In this document: positions 45,160 through 54,278 of the stretch, one piece after another
How positions within the stretch are numbered: the stretch's first letter is position 1
How the letters are laid out: every line of letters begins with the position of its first letter
Origin: Paraburkholderia phytofirmans PsJN
GTDB lineage: Bacteria; Pseudomonadota; Gammaproteobacteria; Burkholderiales; Burkholderiaceae
Length of the DNA: 64,000 bases
Direction of reading: 5' to 3'
Assembly: GCF_000020125.1 (NCBI RefSeq)
Contig: NC_010681.1
Location: forward strand, 2,542,001-2,606,000
Program-made: the position numbers and the translations under genes
Notes under the pieces: generated by a model
Seen by the model: the letters and a program-made list of their open reading frames with translations, nothing else
Databases searched by the model: none
Told to the model about the DNA's origin: nothing

Positions 45160-45534
45160 AAGGCGGGACCCGGTGGATGCTGGATGGCAAACACGCCGGC
45201 CGTGGCAACTCGACATTGCCAGCGGACGAAGTGACAGGCGCGCGCGTCATACCGGGTCTCGCGCGGCGCGGGGGTTCGAGAATGGACATCTCGCTCGCGG
45301 CGAGACGCAGTGGTGCTGGAGGCCGAGAAACCGTCTAGGGATCAGGCGTCCTTTAGGACCCTTGAGAAAGCACCGCCGGCGTGATTAAAACACATCGCGC
45401 GTGGCGAACACAGATTCTCCTGGTCGCACCACCCGACGAACGGCGCGCATGCCGTCCGGGGCGGCGTTTTCCTGTTCTTTCAAAAACTTGCCTGCGTGCG
45501 CGGCCGCACTCCAAGGGAATGCCCTTGGAGAACA
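45160..45534. other. Spacer between mrcA and lpxL
   Basis: No gene is supported. Right after the mrcA stop a perfect 9-bp stem (CTCCAAGGG, 4-base loop, CCCTTGGAG) lies at 45509-45530. It lacks a U-tract, so it may stabilise the mrcA 3' end rather than terminate. Confidence 0.55.
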
Positions 45535-48036
45535 TCACGGCTTGTTCGATTCGAACAGATCCATGATCTGCTTCTTCTCATTCGACGAGACACTCGGCGG
45601 CGGCACCGCCGGCGGTGTCATTCCCGCAGGGCCGACGCCACCGACCGCATCGCTCACGCCGGCGGTCGGATTCGCCGAGTCCAGACCGATGCTGGCGACG
45701 AAGCCATTGCCCGGCGTCATATCCGTATAGAACAGTTCACCGTCGACGGAAGTCACGCCGTCCGGTTGCGCCGGTTCGCTTTGCGGCACCCCGCGCAGCG
45801 CGCGCTGCATGTATTCCACCCAGATCGGCAATGCCAGTTGCGCGCCGAATTCGCGGCTGCCGAGGCTCTTCGGCTGGTCGTAGCCCATCCACGCCACCGC
45901 CACCAGCGACTGCTGATAACCGGCGAACCAGCCATCTTTCGCGTCGTTGGTCGTACCAGTCTTGCCCTGCAAGTCGGTACGGTGCAGCGCGTTGGTGCCC
46001 GCGCCCGTGCCGGCCGTGGCCACCGAATGCAGCAGACTGTTCATGATGTAGGCGTTACGCGGTTCCAGCGTGCGCGGCGCATCGCGCCCGGCCGTCAGCG
46101 GCTGCGCCTTGGAGAGCGGTTGGCCGCGCGCGTCCGTGACCTCGTTGATCAGATACGGATTGATCCGGAAGCCGCCGTTCGCGAACACCGAATACGCACC
46201 CGCCGACTGCAACGGCGTGACGAGGCCCGCACCGAGCGCCATCGGCAGATATGGCGGGGTCTTGTCGGCGTCGAAACCGAAACGCTGCGTGACGAAGTCT
46301 TGCGCGTACTTGGTGCCGATGAACGACAGAATGCGGATCGACACGAGGTTCTTCGACTTCTGCAACGCGAGACGCATAGGCATCGGACCGTCCGGCTGGT
46401 CGTCGTCCTTCGGCTCCCACGCATCGCCGCCCGGCGTGCTCGACGGGAAGTACAACGGCGCGTCGTTGATGATCGTGGCCGGTCCGAGACCCTTGTCGAG
46501 CGCAGCCGAATAGATGAACGGCTTGAAGCTCGAACCCGGCTGACGCCACGCCTGCGTGACGTGGTTGAACTTGTTCTTGTTGAAGTCGAAGCCGCCCACC
46601 AGCGCGCGAATCGCGCCGTCCTGCGGCGTGAGCGACACCAGCGCGCCTTCCACTTGCGGCAGTTGCGTGATCTGCCAGTTGCCCTTGTCGTCCGCGATGA
46701 GGCGCACGATCGAGCCGACCTTGATCTTCGTGGCGGCCGTGGCGCGCGCGCTCAATGCGCCGGCGGCAAAACGCAGGCCGTCGCCACTGATCGTCACCTG
46801 CGTTCCGTCCACGAGTTGCGCCTTGACCTGCTTCGGAGCCGCCTCCGTCACCACGGCGGCGATGATCTCGCCGTTGTCCGGGTGATCGGTGAGCGCGTCG
46901 TCGATAGTCTGGTCGCGGTCGTCGCCCGGCGCGGGCAGTTGCACGAAACCTTCAGGCCCGCGATAGCCATGGCGCCGCTCGTAATCCATCACGCCCTTGC
47001 GCACCGCGCGATAAGCGGCGTCCTGATCCGCGGAGTCGATCGTGGTGGTGACGTTCAGGCCGCGCGTGTAGGTTTCGTCCTTGTATTGGGCGTACATCAT
47101 CTGCCGGACCATTTCGGCAATGTACTCGGCGTGCACGCTATATTCGTTGCCCGGATTCTTGGTGTGAATCTCTTCCTTCACAGCCTGATCGTACTGATCC
47201 TGGCTGATGTATTTCAGTTCGAGCATGCGCCGCAGAATGTACTCCTGACGGATCTTCGCGCGCTTCGGATTGACCACCGGGTTATACGCGGACGGCGCCT
47301 TCGGCAAGCCGGCCAGCATTGCCGATTCCGCCAGCGTGATGTCCTTCAGATCCTTACCGAAGTACACGCGCGCGGCCGCGGCAAAACCATAAGCGCGTTC
47401 GCCCAGATAGATCTGGTTCATGTACAGCTCGAGAATCTGATCTTTGGTCAGCGCGCGCTCGATCTTGTACGCGAGCAGCATTTCGTAAATCTTGCGCGTG
47501 TAGGTCTTCTCGCTGGAGAGGAAGAAGTTGCGCGCCACCTGCATGGTGATCGTGCTCGCGCCCTGCGAGGCGCCGCCGTGCGAGAGGTCGGAGACACCCG
47601 CCCGCAGAATGCCGATGAAGTCGACGCCGCCATGCTCGTAGAAGCGATAGTCTTCGATCGCGAGCACCGCTTTCTTCATCTGATCGGGAATGTCCTGGAA
47701 GCGCACGAGCGAGCGCCGCTCCTCGCCGAATTCGCCGATCAGCACGTGGTCCGCCGTATAGACCCGCAGCGGCACCTTCGGACGATAGTCGGTCAGCGCG
47801 TCGAGCGACGGCAGTTGCGGCCCCATCACCACGAGTGCATAGCCAACGATCAGCGCGCCCACCACCGCGATGGTCGCGAGCAGGCTGGCGAACCAGATGA
47901 CGAGCGTCGTGCCAAGGGAACGGCGGCCGGCCTCGGCATCGCGCGAAGCTGCATTGCGTCCTGGCGTGCGTTGGTAGGAATCCCGGTCTTCACCAGACGG
48001 AGAATTGGATGAATGCGGTCGTTTGATGATTGGCAT
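45535..48036 (-). CDS. mrcA: Penicillin-binding protein 1A
   Basis: The 833-residue bifunctional peptidoglycan synthase has an N-terminal membrane anchor at about residues 44-70. The glycosyltransferase catalytic Glu128 is in EDYRFYEHGGVD, with STITMQVARN beyond it. A PCB-OB domain (about 400-465) precedes the transpeptidase with SSFK at 502-505, SKN at 561-563 and KTGTT at 692-696. All key residues are intact. It builds and cross-links cell-wall glycan in the periplasm. I start at the ATG at 48036; a longer frame exists upstream but is low-complexity and basic. Confidence 0.94.
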   Translation of the reverse strand: MPIIKRPHSSNSPSGEDRDSYQRTPGRNAASRDAEAGRRSLGTTLVIWFASLLATIAVVGALIVGYALVVMGPQLPSLDALTDYRPKVPLRVYTADHVLIGEFGEERRSLVRFQDIPDQMKKAVLAIEDYRFYEHGGVDFIGILRAGVSDLSHGGASQGASTITMQVARNFFLSSEKTYTRKIYEMLLAYKIERALTKDQILELYMNQIYLGERAYGFAAAARVYFGKDLKDITLAESAMLAGLPKAPSAYNPVVNPKRAKIRQEYILRRMLELKYISQDQYDQAVKEEIHTKNPGNEYSVHAEYIAEMVRQMMYAQYKDETYTRGLNVTTTIDSADQDAAYRAVRKGVMDYERRHGYRGPEGFVQLPAPGDDRDQTIDDALTDHPDNGEIIAAVVTEAAPKQVKAQLVDGTQVTISGDGLRFAAGALSARATAATKIKVGSIVRLIADDKGNWQITQLPQVEGALVSLTPQDGAIRALVGGFDFNKNKFNHVTQAWRQPGSSFKPFIYSAALDKGLGPATIINDAPLYFPSSTPGGDAWEPKDDDQPDGPMPMRLALQKSKNLVSIRILSFIGTKYAQDFVTQRFGFDADKTPPYLPMALGAGLVTPLQSAGAYSVFANGGFRINPYLINEVTDARGQPLSKAQPLTAGRDAPRTLEPRNAYIMNSLLHSVATAGTGAGTNALHRTDLQGKTGTTNDAKDGWFAGYQQSLVAVAWMGYDQPKSLGSREFGAQLALPIWVEYMQRALRGVPQSEPAQPDGVTSVDGELFYTDMTPGNGFVASIGLDSANPTAGVSDAVGGVGPAGMTPPAVPPPSVSSNEKKQIMDLFESNKP

Positions 48037-48527
48037 GACTGGAATAGTGGGCGCATGACTGAACGCCTTTCTGCACGCGCTCATGGCGCGCACACGGATC
48101 ATGTTCGAGGATCGTAGCCTGAGGCGCAAACCACCGCGCGGCCCTGAGCCCCCGGCCGGCCGCACGGCGCGCCCGGGTCGAGTCCGGCGCAACGTAACAG
48201 CGCATTTTAAAAGAAATCAAGCGCGGTCCAAGTTAGTTTTTTTGTAAGAATTCCCTTCGCGCGAAAGGAATCTGTAGTTTCGGGTGGTGCTACGAGCGCT
48301 TTCCCACGCGGTCAGAGTTATTCACAGAAAATGTTGAAAGGCCTGTGGACAAGCCGCCCGCAAACGCTACAACTCATTGATGTCACGGGATTTTCATGTC
48401 GCGCCCGTTTCGCATCGGGGCAACTCGTCATATGATGGACTCGGCGCGCGCTAACACGTGCGCGCGCCGCGGCGTCCGCCAAACGCCCGCTTTGAACCGC
48501 CCATGCCAACAAGTATGCGAGCCGACT
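48037..48527. other. Control region upstream of mrcA and the RHH-like gene
   Basis: This divergent spacer has an AT-rich block at 48200-48260 that probably holds the mrcA promoter. Beyond it lies copy D of the paired DnaA-box-like element. I see no gene in it. Confidence 0.55.
48318..48352. repeat. DnaA-box-like paired element, copy D
   Basis: TTATTCACA at 48318 and TGTGGACAA at 48344 are inverted DnaA-like boxes 26 bases apart, with TGTTGA between them, as in copies A-C. Copies A and D also share AACTCATTGA at their right side. Confidence 0.78.
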
Positions 48528-49172
48528 ATGAATAAGCCCAGCGAACGCATCGTCGTATTCGTCACGACCGCGCAGAAACGCGCGATCACCACCACCGCCG
48601 AGAATATGGGCATCAGCGTCAGCGAACTGATGCGGCGCGCGGTCCTGAGTTTCGGCGCGACCAGTGAACAGGTGAAAGCGGCCAGCATCGTCGACCGTTT
48701 GCGCGCGCCCCGCGCGCCGGACGCGCTCGACGCCGCATTGCAACGGGTCGCGCGCGGCACACGGCACGCACGCGCCGCATTGCCGCCGGCTTTGCAGACG
48801 CACGTCGATAGCGCAACCGGCGCGTCCACGGATGGTGCGGTGGGGGTCAATGCGCCTGCGCCGGGTGCATCGACGGATGCATCGACGGATACATTACCGA
48901 GCGCAGCAGCCGGGCAGGCAGAGCCCGCGCCGCTGTTACCCGCTGGTCTTGCCGCCGCCCTCGCCGCCGGCATCGACGAGGAAGCCGCGGCAACCGCTGA
49001 AGCCGTCGCGCGCATGGCAGCGGCCGAAGCGGCATCGGCGGAAGGATCAACACTTCGGACGGATACGGAAACGCAACTGCGCAGCGTGCTGAAACGCCCA
49101 CGCGTCGACACCCCGCGCGACGACGATGATCCGCTCGGCGATCCCAGCACAAAGGGCGGCCGTTTCGCGTAA
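48528..49172 (+). CDS. Ribbon-helix-helix-like protein with disordered tail
   Basis: The 214-residue protein opens with a segment like ribbon-helix-helix or MobC-type DNA-binding domains: a beta strand (RIVVFVTTAQ), then helices AITTTAENMGISVSELMRRAVLSFG. The remaining 150 residues are Ala/Pro/Asp-rich and probably disordered, ending in an acidic and basic patch. I recognise no named family. No plasmid or mobilisation genes are near, so a chromosomal DNA-binding role is a guess. Confidence 0.6.
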   Translation: MNKPSERIVVFVTTAQKRAITTTAENMGISVSELMRRAVLSFGATSEQVKAASIVDRLRAPRAPDALDAALQRVARGTRHARAALPPALQTHVDSATGASTDGAVGVNAPAPGASTDASTDTLPSAAAGQAEPAPLLPAGLAAALAAGIDEEAAATAEAVARMAAAEAASAEGSTLRTDTETQLRSVLKRPRVDTPRDDDDPLGDPSTKGGRFA

Positions 49173-49749
49173 CGAGGTTAGCGATGCATATCGCGCGACG
49201 CGCAACGCGCGTCGGCACGTTGCATATCGTTACATTAGCGTCGCTCAAAATGCGCGAGCTTTCGGCATTGCAAGCTTGGTATTCATCCCGCGATTAAAGG
49301 CGGCTTGTTGCGCATTAAAAATACGCTCGGCATGCACGTCTTTCATGTCGTTGAATGCACGGCTGCCAGACGTGCTCAGCCATGCTCAGGCACGAGCAAC
49401 AATAGACGCAAACCGTGCGCACGCGCACCGCGCCTATTCACGCCAGCGACACTTGCCGCGCGCAAAGTTGTCCAATTTGTCATCGCGCCCTTTAAGTCGG
49501 TTTTAAGAGAGCCCGTGGTGTAATATCCGCGAGCGGCTGAATGACGCGTCGCGCGATTTAACCTTTGAGCTGTTTGCCGCTCGATATTCGAATCGAACAA
49601 TTTACGTCGCCGCTATTGCAATCGGCGCGCGCGCCCCGAACTCCGGTCCGAACGTTGCGCAGCTTCGCGTGCAGCGGCGTAAAGTAGCAGTTGAATGCAG
49701 TTGAGCGCGCGGGATCATTCAGCGCCGTTTACATTCTTTGGAGGTTTTC
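49173..49749. other. Gene-free region upstream of pspA
   Basis: About 580 bases without a convincing gene. A near-palindrome CGATATTCGAATCG occurs at about 49583-49596. The pspA promoter should lie here, but I cannot pick it with confidence. Confidence 0.5.
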
Positions 49750-50430
49750 ATGTCGCTTTTCGACAGCATTTCCCGCACGCTTAAAGGTCTCCTGAACGAC
49801 GCAGCCGACTCCGTGCAAGATCCGTCGCGCGACTCGCGCCAGATCGTGCGGGAGCTCGATGAGAGCATCGCCAAAGCCGAGAACTCGCTGATCGAGATTC
49901 AGGCGCAAGTGGCCACGCAGCAAAGCAAGCGCGATGTTGCCGCGGACAAGGCGAAGAAATACGAAGACGGCGCGAAGCGCGCGCTGCAATCCGGCGACGA
50001 AGCGCTCGCGCGCGAAGCCCTCGGCGCGCAAGCCACGGCCGAAGCCGAACGCGATGCGCTCGCCAAGGAACTCACTACGCTGGAGCCGTCGGTGGCGCAG
50101 CTCAAGAGTCAGATCGAAGACATGCGCACGCGTCGCAACGACCTGAACGCCCGCTCGAACATTCTGCAAGCCAAGCAGCAGATCGCTCAGGCGAAAGACG
50201 TGGCGGCCACGGCGTTGGGCGGCATTGGCGGCAAGAATCTGTCGGAAGATTTTCAGAAGCTCGAAGACAAGGTCGCGCTGTCCAATGCCCGTTCGGACGC
50301 CCGCCTGAATTCGGCCGACGTGAAGAGCGGCAAGGCGCTCGACGACAAGCTCGCGGATCTGAACCGCGGCCCGTCCGTCGAAGATCGTCTCGAAGCATTG
50401 AAGAAGCAGATCAATACGCCGGCCCAGTAA
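49750..50430 (+). CDS. pspA: PspA/IM30 family membrane-stress protein
   Basis: The 226-residue protein has the PspA plan: a short amphipathic N-helix (MSLFDSISRTLKGLLNDAAD) and then long coiled-coil helices rich in Ala, Lys, Asp and Gln (IAKAENSLIEIQAQVATQQSKRDVAADKAKKYEDG). Such proteins coat and stabilise the inner membrane in an ESCRT-III-like way. GGAGG precedes the ATG at 49750. It is followed by a TPR membrane-protein gene in what looks like one transcript; no pspBC or pspF is adjacent. Confidence 0.88.
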   Translation: MSLFDSISRTLKGLLNDAADSVQDPSRDSRQIVRELDESIAKAENSLIEIQAQVATQQSKRDVAADKAKKYEDGAKRALQSGDEALAREALGAQATAEAERDALAKELTTLEPSVAQLKSQIEDMRTRRNDLNARSNILQAKQQIAQAKDVAATALGGIGGKNLSEDFQKLEDKVALSNARSDARLNSADVKSGKALDDKLADLNRGPSVEDRLEALKKQINTPAQ

Positions 50431-50518
50431 TTGCGTCGACAGCAGTACATACCGGCGGCCTTCGTGTGAGCCGCCGGAATCGACTGAAGGAGACGGGCGC
50501 AACGCGTCCGGTCCGCAA

Positions 50519-51736
50519 ATGAAAAAATTTCTCGCAACCGCGTTTGCCTCACTGCTGTTCGTGTCGGCCGCGGCGTTCGCAGTGCCCACCGTTCAGCAAA
50601 TCGAATCTGCCATGTCGCAAGGCAACTGGCAACAGGCCGACGCCGGCCTGAGCGAAGTGCTGCAGGCGCATCCGAACAATGCGCGCGCGCACTATCTGTA
50701 TGCCCAGGTGCTCGACCGCGAAGGCCGTTCCGCCGATGCGCTCGCCCAGGTGCAGCAGGCCAAGACCCTCGACCCGCAGATCCGTTTCACCGATCCGACC
50801 CGCTTCGCGCAGACCGAAGCGCGCATCCGCAAAGACGCGGAACGCGCAGGCGCTGCGGGTGGCAACACGACCAGCCGCGCACCCAACCCGTTCGCGCAGC
50901 AGCAGACCGCGCCGTCCGTGCAGCAACAGTCGGCCATCGTGCCGCAAGCGCCGCAACGGCATGGTCCTGGCATGGGCATGTGGATCGGCATTCTGGTCCT
51001 CGTCGGCGTGATCGCGCTGGTGCTGCGCTGGACCTTGCGGCGCGCCCGCGCACAAGGCGATACGCGCGCCGACGACGACCGTCGCGTGCAACTCAAGCGC
51101 GCCACGGAGATGCTCAACACTGTGCGTTCGCTCAAGCTCGACGTGAAGCTCTCAACCGTGCAAGGTCATGAGGCGCTGGAGAAGGAAGTCGAAGCAACCG
51201 AAGACCAGTTGCGCGGCCTCGTCGAAACGCTGTCGAATAGCAAGAATCCGCTGCCGCCGTATCAACTCGACGAACTCGAACAACGGCTCGGCAGCATGCG
51301 CGCGCGCCTCGAAGGCCGGCCCGATCCGTATGCCGCTCCGGCCGCCAGCGCGCAGCAACAGTCGCCATATGCGCAGGAAGCCGAACGCTTCGGTAATCCG
51401 CCGCAAGCGCCCTATCCGCAGCAAGGTCCGTATCAGCAACAGCCGCCGGTTATCGTGCAGCAAGGCGGCGGGGGTTTCGGCGGCGGCATGGGCGGTCTGC
51501 TGACTGGCGTGCTGCTTGGCGAAGCGCTGAATTCCGGACGTGAGCGCGTGGTGGAGCGCGACGTGATCGTCGACGACGAAGCGCGCCGTCGCGGCAACGA
51601 CGGCGGCAATGGCGGCAATGGCGGCAATGGCGGCGGCCTCGACTTCGGTCAAGGTTCGAACGACTGGAACGACAACGGCGGCGGCGTCGATCTGGGCAGC
51701 AACGACGACTCTGGCGGCTGGAACGACAACACCTGA
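50519..51736 (+). CDS. TPR-containing single-pass membrane protein
   Basis: The 405-residue protein has a signal peptide (MKKFLATAFASLLFVSAAAFA). A short tetratricopeptide region follows (GNWQQADAGLSEVLQAHPNNARAHYLYAQVLDREGR), then a Gln/Pro-rich linker and one membrane helix (GMWIGILVLVGVIALVLRW, about residues 152-171). Beyond are a cytoplasmic coiled coil (KLSTVQGHEALEKEVEATEDQLRGL) and a Gly/Asn/Asp-rich tail. It follows pspA by 88 bases and may anchor or regulate it; this is inference from position. A terminator follows. Confidence 0.75.
   Translation: MKKFLATAFASLLFVSAAAFAVPTVQQIESAMSQGNWQQADAGLSEVLQAHPNNARAHYLYAQVLDREGRSADALAQVQQAKTLDPQIRFTDPTRFAQTEARIRKDAERAGAAGGNTTSRAPNPFAQQQTAPSVQQQSAIVPQAPQRHGPGMGMWIGILVLVGVIALVLRWTLRRARAQGDTRADDDRRVQLKRATEMLNTVRSLKLDVKLSTVQGHEALEKEVEATEDQLRGLVETLSNSKNPLPPYQLDELEQRLGSMRARLEGRPDPYAAPAASAQQQSPYAQEAERFGNPPQAPYPQQGPYQQQPPVIVQQGGGGFGGGMGGLLTGVLLGEALNSGRERVVERDVIVDDEARRRGNDGGNGGNGGNGGGLDFGQGSNDWNDNGGGVDLGSNDDSGGWNDNT
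51602..51628 (+). repeat. Three exact 9-bp repeats in the TPR protein tail
   Basis: GGCGGCAAT occurs three times in a row (51602, 51611, 51620), coding for Gly-Gly-Asn repeats in the disordered C-terminus. Copy number could vary between strains. Confidence 0.85.
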
Positions 51737-51786
51737 GCTTCGCCGCGCGGCTGAAGTCGAATCAGGCCGCACAAGCGTGCGTCACG

Positions 51787-51818
51787 GAAACAGGCTCCTT
51801 TACGGAGCCTGTTTCGTT
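51787..51818. terminator. Intrinsic terminator, probably bidirectional
   Basis: A perfect 12-bp stem (GAAACAGGCTCC with GGAGCCTGTTTC, 5-base loop) lies 50 bases after the TPR gene and 23 bases from the end of the convergent TetR gene. It can serve both. Confidence 0.85.
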
Positions 51819-51840
51819 ATGGCGATTCGTCTCTGAGGCT

Positions 51841-52530
51841 TCACGCCCGCATCGGCACCACTTCACTGACCGGCTCATGCTGCGCCAGCACCGCCGAACC
51901 CGCGAACAGTCTGACGATGAAACGCTCCGCATATGCGATCAGCGCAGTACGGCGCGCGTCGTCCGCATCGATATATTCGGCTGAGAGATGAAAGAGTTGC
52001 AGCACGATCTGCGTGCAGACTTCGTCGACGGTTTCACGCGAAAGTGTCGGCATCAATGCCAGTTGAACGACGTCGTCGGCCATTTCCGCCGACACCTCGT
52101 GCAGGTTCGCGCGCACGGCCTCGCGCAACGCCGGCGACGTACCATGATATTCAGCGAGCGCGCTCAGAAACGCCGCGCGGTTTTCCAGCGCGAACGCAAA
52201 GAACGCGACGCAGGCGCGACGCGGCACGCTATGCGGCTCGTCGTGCGCGGCGAGCCAGCGCTCACGCCGCAGCATCGGCCGCAAACGGCGGCTCACCGAT
52301 TCGACGGCTTCGCGCGCAAGGTCGTCGAGCGTGTCGAAATGACGGTAGAACGTGTTGGGATTGAGTCCGGCCTCGCGCGCCAGTTCGCGCAAACCGAGGC
52401 TCGTAAAACTGCGGCCGCTTGCCGTCAAGCGCAATGCGGCTTCAATCAGTTTGCGCTTGCCGGCCGGCAATTCCTGCTTGACGGCAACGTGGTGTTCGAC
52501 GGCAGCAGCCGCGTCCGGTACGGATGTCAT
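51841..52530 (-). CDS. TetR-family regulator (FabR-like)
   Basis: The 229-residue protein has a TetR helix-turn-helix very like FabR (FTSLGLRELAREAGLNPNTFYRHFDTLDDL) and a helical effector domain with a similar layout (LENRAAFLSALAEYHGTSPALREAVRANL). FabR-type regulators sense acyl groups. It is divergent from the monooxygenase-esterase pair and probably controls it through the repeats in the 130-base spacer. Confidence 0.85.
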   Translation of the reverse strand: MTSVPDAAAAVEHHVAVKQELPAGKRKLIEAALRLTASGRSFTSLGLRELAREAGLNPNTFYRHFDTLDDLAREAVESVSRRLRPMLRRERWLAAHDEPHSVPRRACVAFFAFALENRAAFLSALAEYHGTSPALREAVRANLHEVSAEMADDVVQLALMPTLSRETVDEVCTQIVLQLFHLSAEYIDADDARRTALIAYAERFIVRLFAGSAVLAQHEPVSEVVPMRA

Positions 52531-52584
52531 GTGTTTTCAATCGGTGCGCGCCAGGCGCGTTTAATAGCCGTACTCTAAACGATC

Positions 52585-52644
52585 TTGACGCCAGGTGCAC
52601 AGTTGTCTACCCTGCGCGTTATACCGCAGTAGACACATGTAGAC
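52585..52644 (+). promoter_or_regulatory. Promoter and GTAGAC-repeat operator region of the BVMO gene
   Basis: A -35-like TTGACG (52585-52590) and -10-like TACCCT (52608-52613) with 17-base spacing precede the gene. Around them lie GTCTAC (52605-52610), GTAGAC (52629-52634) and GTAGAC (52639-52644): one inverted and one direct repeat. The direct copies are 10 bases apart, one helical turn. This suits binding of the divergent TetR regulator. Confidence 0.5.
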
Positions 52645-52660
52645 GCCTGAAACTCGCCCC

Positions 52661-54166
52661 ATGCCGGAGACCGCCGTGACGCCTGCCTCATCTGCTCCGC
52701 CTGCCGCGCCGCGCATCGCGATCGTCGGGGGCGGCTTTGCCGGCATCGACATGGCGATTCGCCTGCAGCGAATGGGCATCACGTCGTTCACGATCTACGA
52801 GGCGGCCGGCGATATCGGCGGCACGTGGCGCGACAACACCTATCCCGGCGCGGCCTGCGACGTGCCCTCGCATCTCTATTCGTTTTCGTTCGAGCCCAAT
52901 CCGGCGTGGTCGCGCGCGTTCGGCGGCCAGGCGGAGATTTTCGCCTATCTGAAGCACTGCGCGCGCAAATACGACGTAGAACGTTACGTGCGTTGCAATG
53001 CGCGCGTGGCCGCGTCGCGTTTCGACGAAGCGCGCCAGGTCTGGCATGTCGACGTCGATGTGAACGGCGTACGCGAAACCATCGAGGCCGATGTCGTGAT
53101 CGCTGCGAGCGGTCCGCTGTCGCGCCCGGCCATGCCGCAAATCGCCGGGCTCGAACGCTTCGAAGGCAAACTGTTTCATTCCGCGCGCTGGGACCACGCG
53201 TATCCGCTCGAAGGCAAACGCGTCGCGGTGATCGGCACGGGCGCGAGCGCGGCCCAGTTCGTGCCGAAAATCCAGCCGCGCGTCGCGCATCTCGATCTGT
53301 TCCAGCGCACCGCGCCATGGGTCATGCCCAAGCCCGACAAGCCGATCGACGCCCGCGCCCGCTGGCTGTTCCAGCATCTGCCGTTCACGCAGCGCTTCTT
53401 GCGCAGCGCGATCTACTGGCAGCTCGAATCGCGCGCCATCGCATTCGTCGTCAGTCCGGAACTGCTGAAGGTGCCGATGAAGTTCGGCCTGAGCTACCTC
53501 GAACGACGCGTCAAAGATCCAGAACTGCGCGCCAAGCTCACGCCGAACTACCGGTTCGGCTGCAAGCGCGTGCTGCTTTCGAGCGACTACTATCCCGCGC
53601 TCAGCCAGCCTAATGTCGACGTGGTGACGAGCGGCATCCGCGAGATCGTCGCCGACGGCATCGTGACCGAAGACGGCGTGCATCGCCCCGCCGACGCCAT
53701 CATTTGCGGCACGGGTTTCCAGGTCAACGACGTCCGCGCGCCGTTCGAAGTGACCGGCCTCGACGGCGCGGATCTCAGCACTCAGTGGCTGCGCGACGGG
53801 CCGGAAGCCTACCTCGGTGTCAGCGTGGCGAACTTTCCGAACTTCTTCATGATCGTCGGCCCGAATACGGGCCTCGGCCACAACTCGCTGCTCTACATGA
53901 TCGAGTCGCAAGTGCAGTACATCGCCGATTGCCTGCGCGTCTTACGTCGCCGCAAGGCTCGCACGATGAATCTGCGGCCCGACGTGCAGCGCGATTTCAA
54001 CGCGCGTTTGCAGAAGGACATGCAGCACTCGGTGTGGGCGAGCGGATGTCGTAGCTACTATCAGACCCGCAGCGGCAAAGTGACCGCGTTATGGCCGGGC
54101 TTCAGCTTCAGCTTTCGCAAACGCACGCGCCGCGCGCGTCCGCACGACTATCGTTTCGCGCCCTGA
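52661..54166 (+). CDS. Baeyer-Villiger-type flavin monooxygenase
   Basis: The 501-residue protein has an FAD Rossmann motif (GGGFAG, residues 23-28), the GGTWRDNTYPGAACD segment and the Baeyer-Villiger fingerprint FxGxxxHxxxWD (FEGKLFHSARWD, 167-178). An NADPH motif GTGASA follows at 192-197. These enzymes insert oxygen next to a ketone to make an ester or lactone. An alpha/beta hydrolase gene follows, which could split the product. No ribosome site is clear before the ATG. Substrate unknown. Confidence 0.9.
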   Translation: MPETAVTPASSAPPAAPRIAIVGGGFAGIDMAIRLQRMGITSFTIYEAAGDIGGTWRDNTYPGAACDVPSHLYSFSFEPNPAWSRAFGGQAEIFAYLKHCARKYDVERYVRCNARVAASRFDEARQVWHVDVDVNGVRETIEADVVIAASGPLSRPAMPQIAGLERFEGKLFHSARWDHAYPLEGKRVAVIGTGASAAQFVPKIQPRVAHLDLFQRTAPWVMPKPDKPIDARARWLFQHLPFTQRFLRSAIYWQLESRAIAFVVSPELLKVPMKFGLSYLERRVKDPELRAKLTPNYRFGCKRVLLSSDYYPALSQPNVDVVTSGIREIVADGIVTEDGVHRPADAIICGTGFQVNDVRAPFEVTGLDGADLSTQWLRDGPEAYLGVSVANFPNFFMIVGPNTGLGHNSLLYMIESQVQYIADCLRVLRRRKARTMNLRPDVQRDFNARLQKDMQHSVWASGCRSYYQTRSGKVTALWPGFSFSFRKRTRRARPHDYRFAP

Positions 54167-54278
54167 CGCCCTGACGCAGTGAACGGCGGCCGACAACCCA
54201 AGAGAACACGACGCCGTCGATGCAATCCGCTTCAAAGCCACGCGAACCAGAAATCGAACGACAAGGGAGATAACAAAC

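Noticed and set aside
45496..48012. Long plus-strand open frame opposite mrcA
   Set aside because: Same GC-bias artefact. The mrcA frame has every catalytic motif, and the antisense translation is Arg-rich noise.
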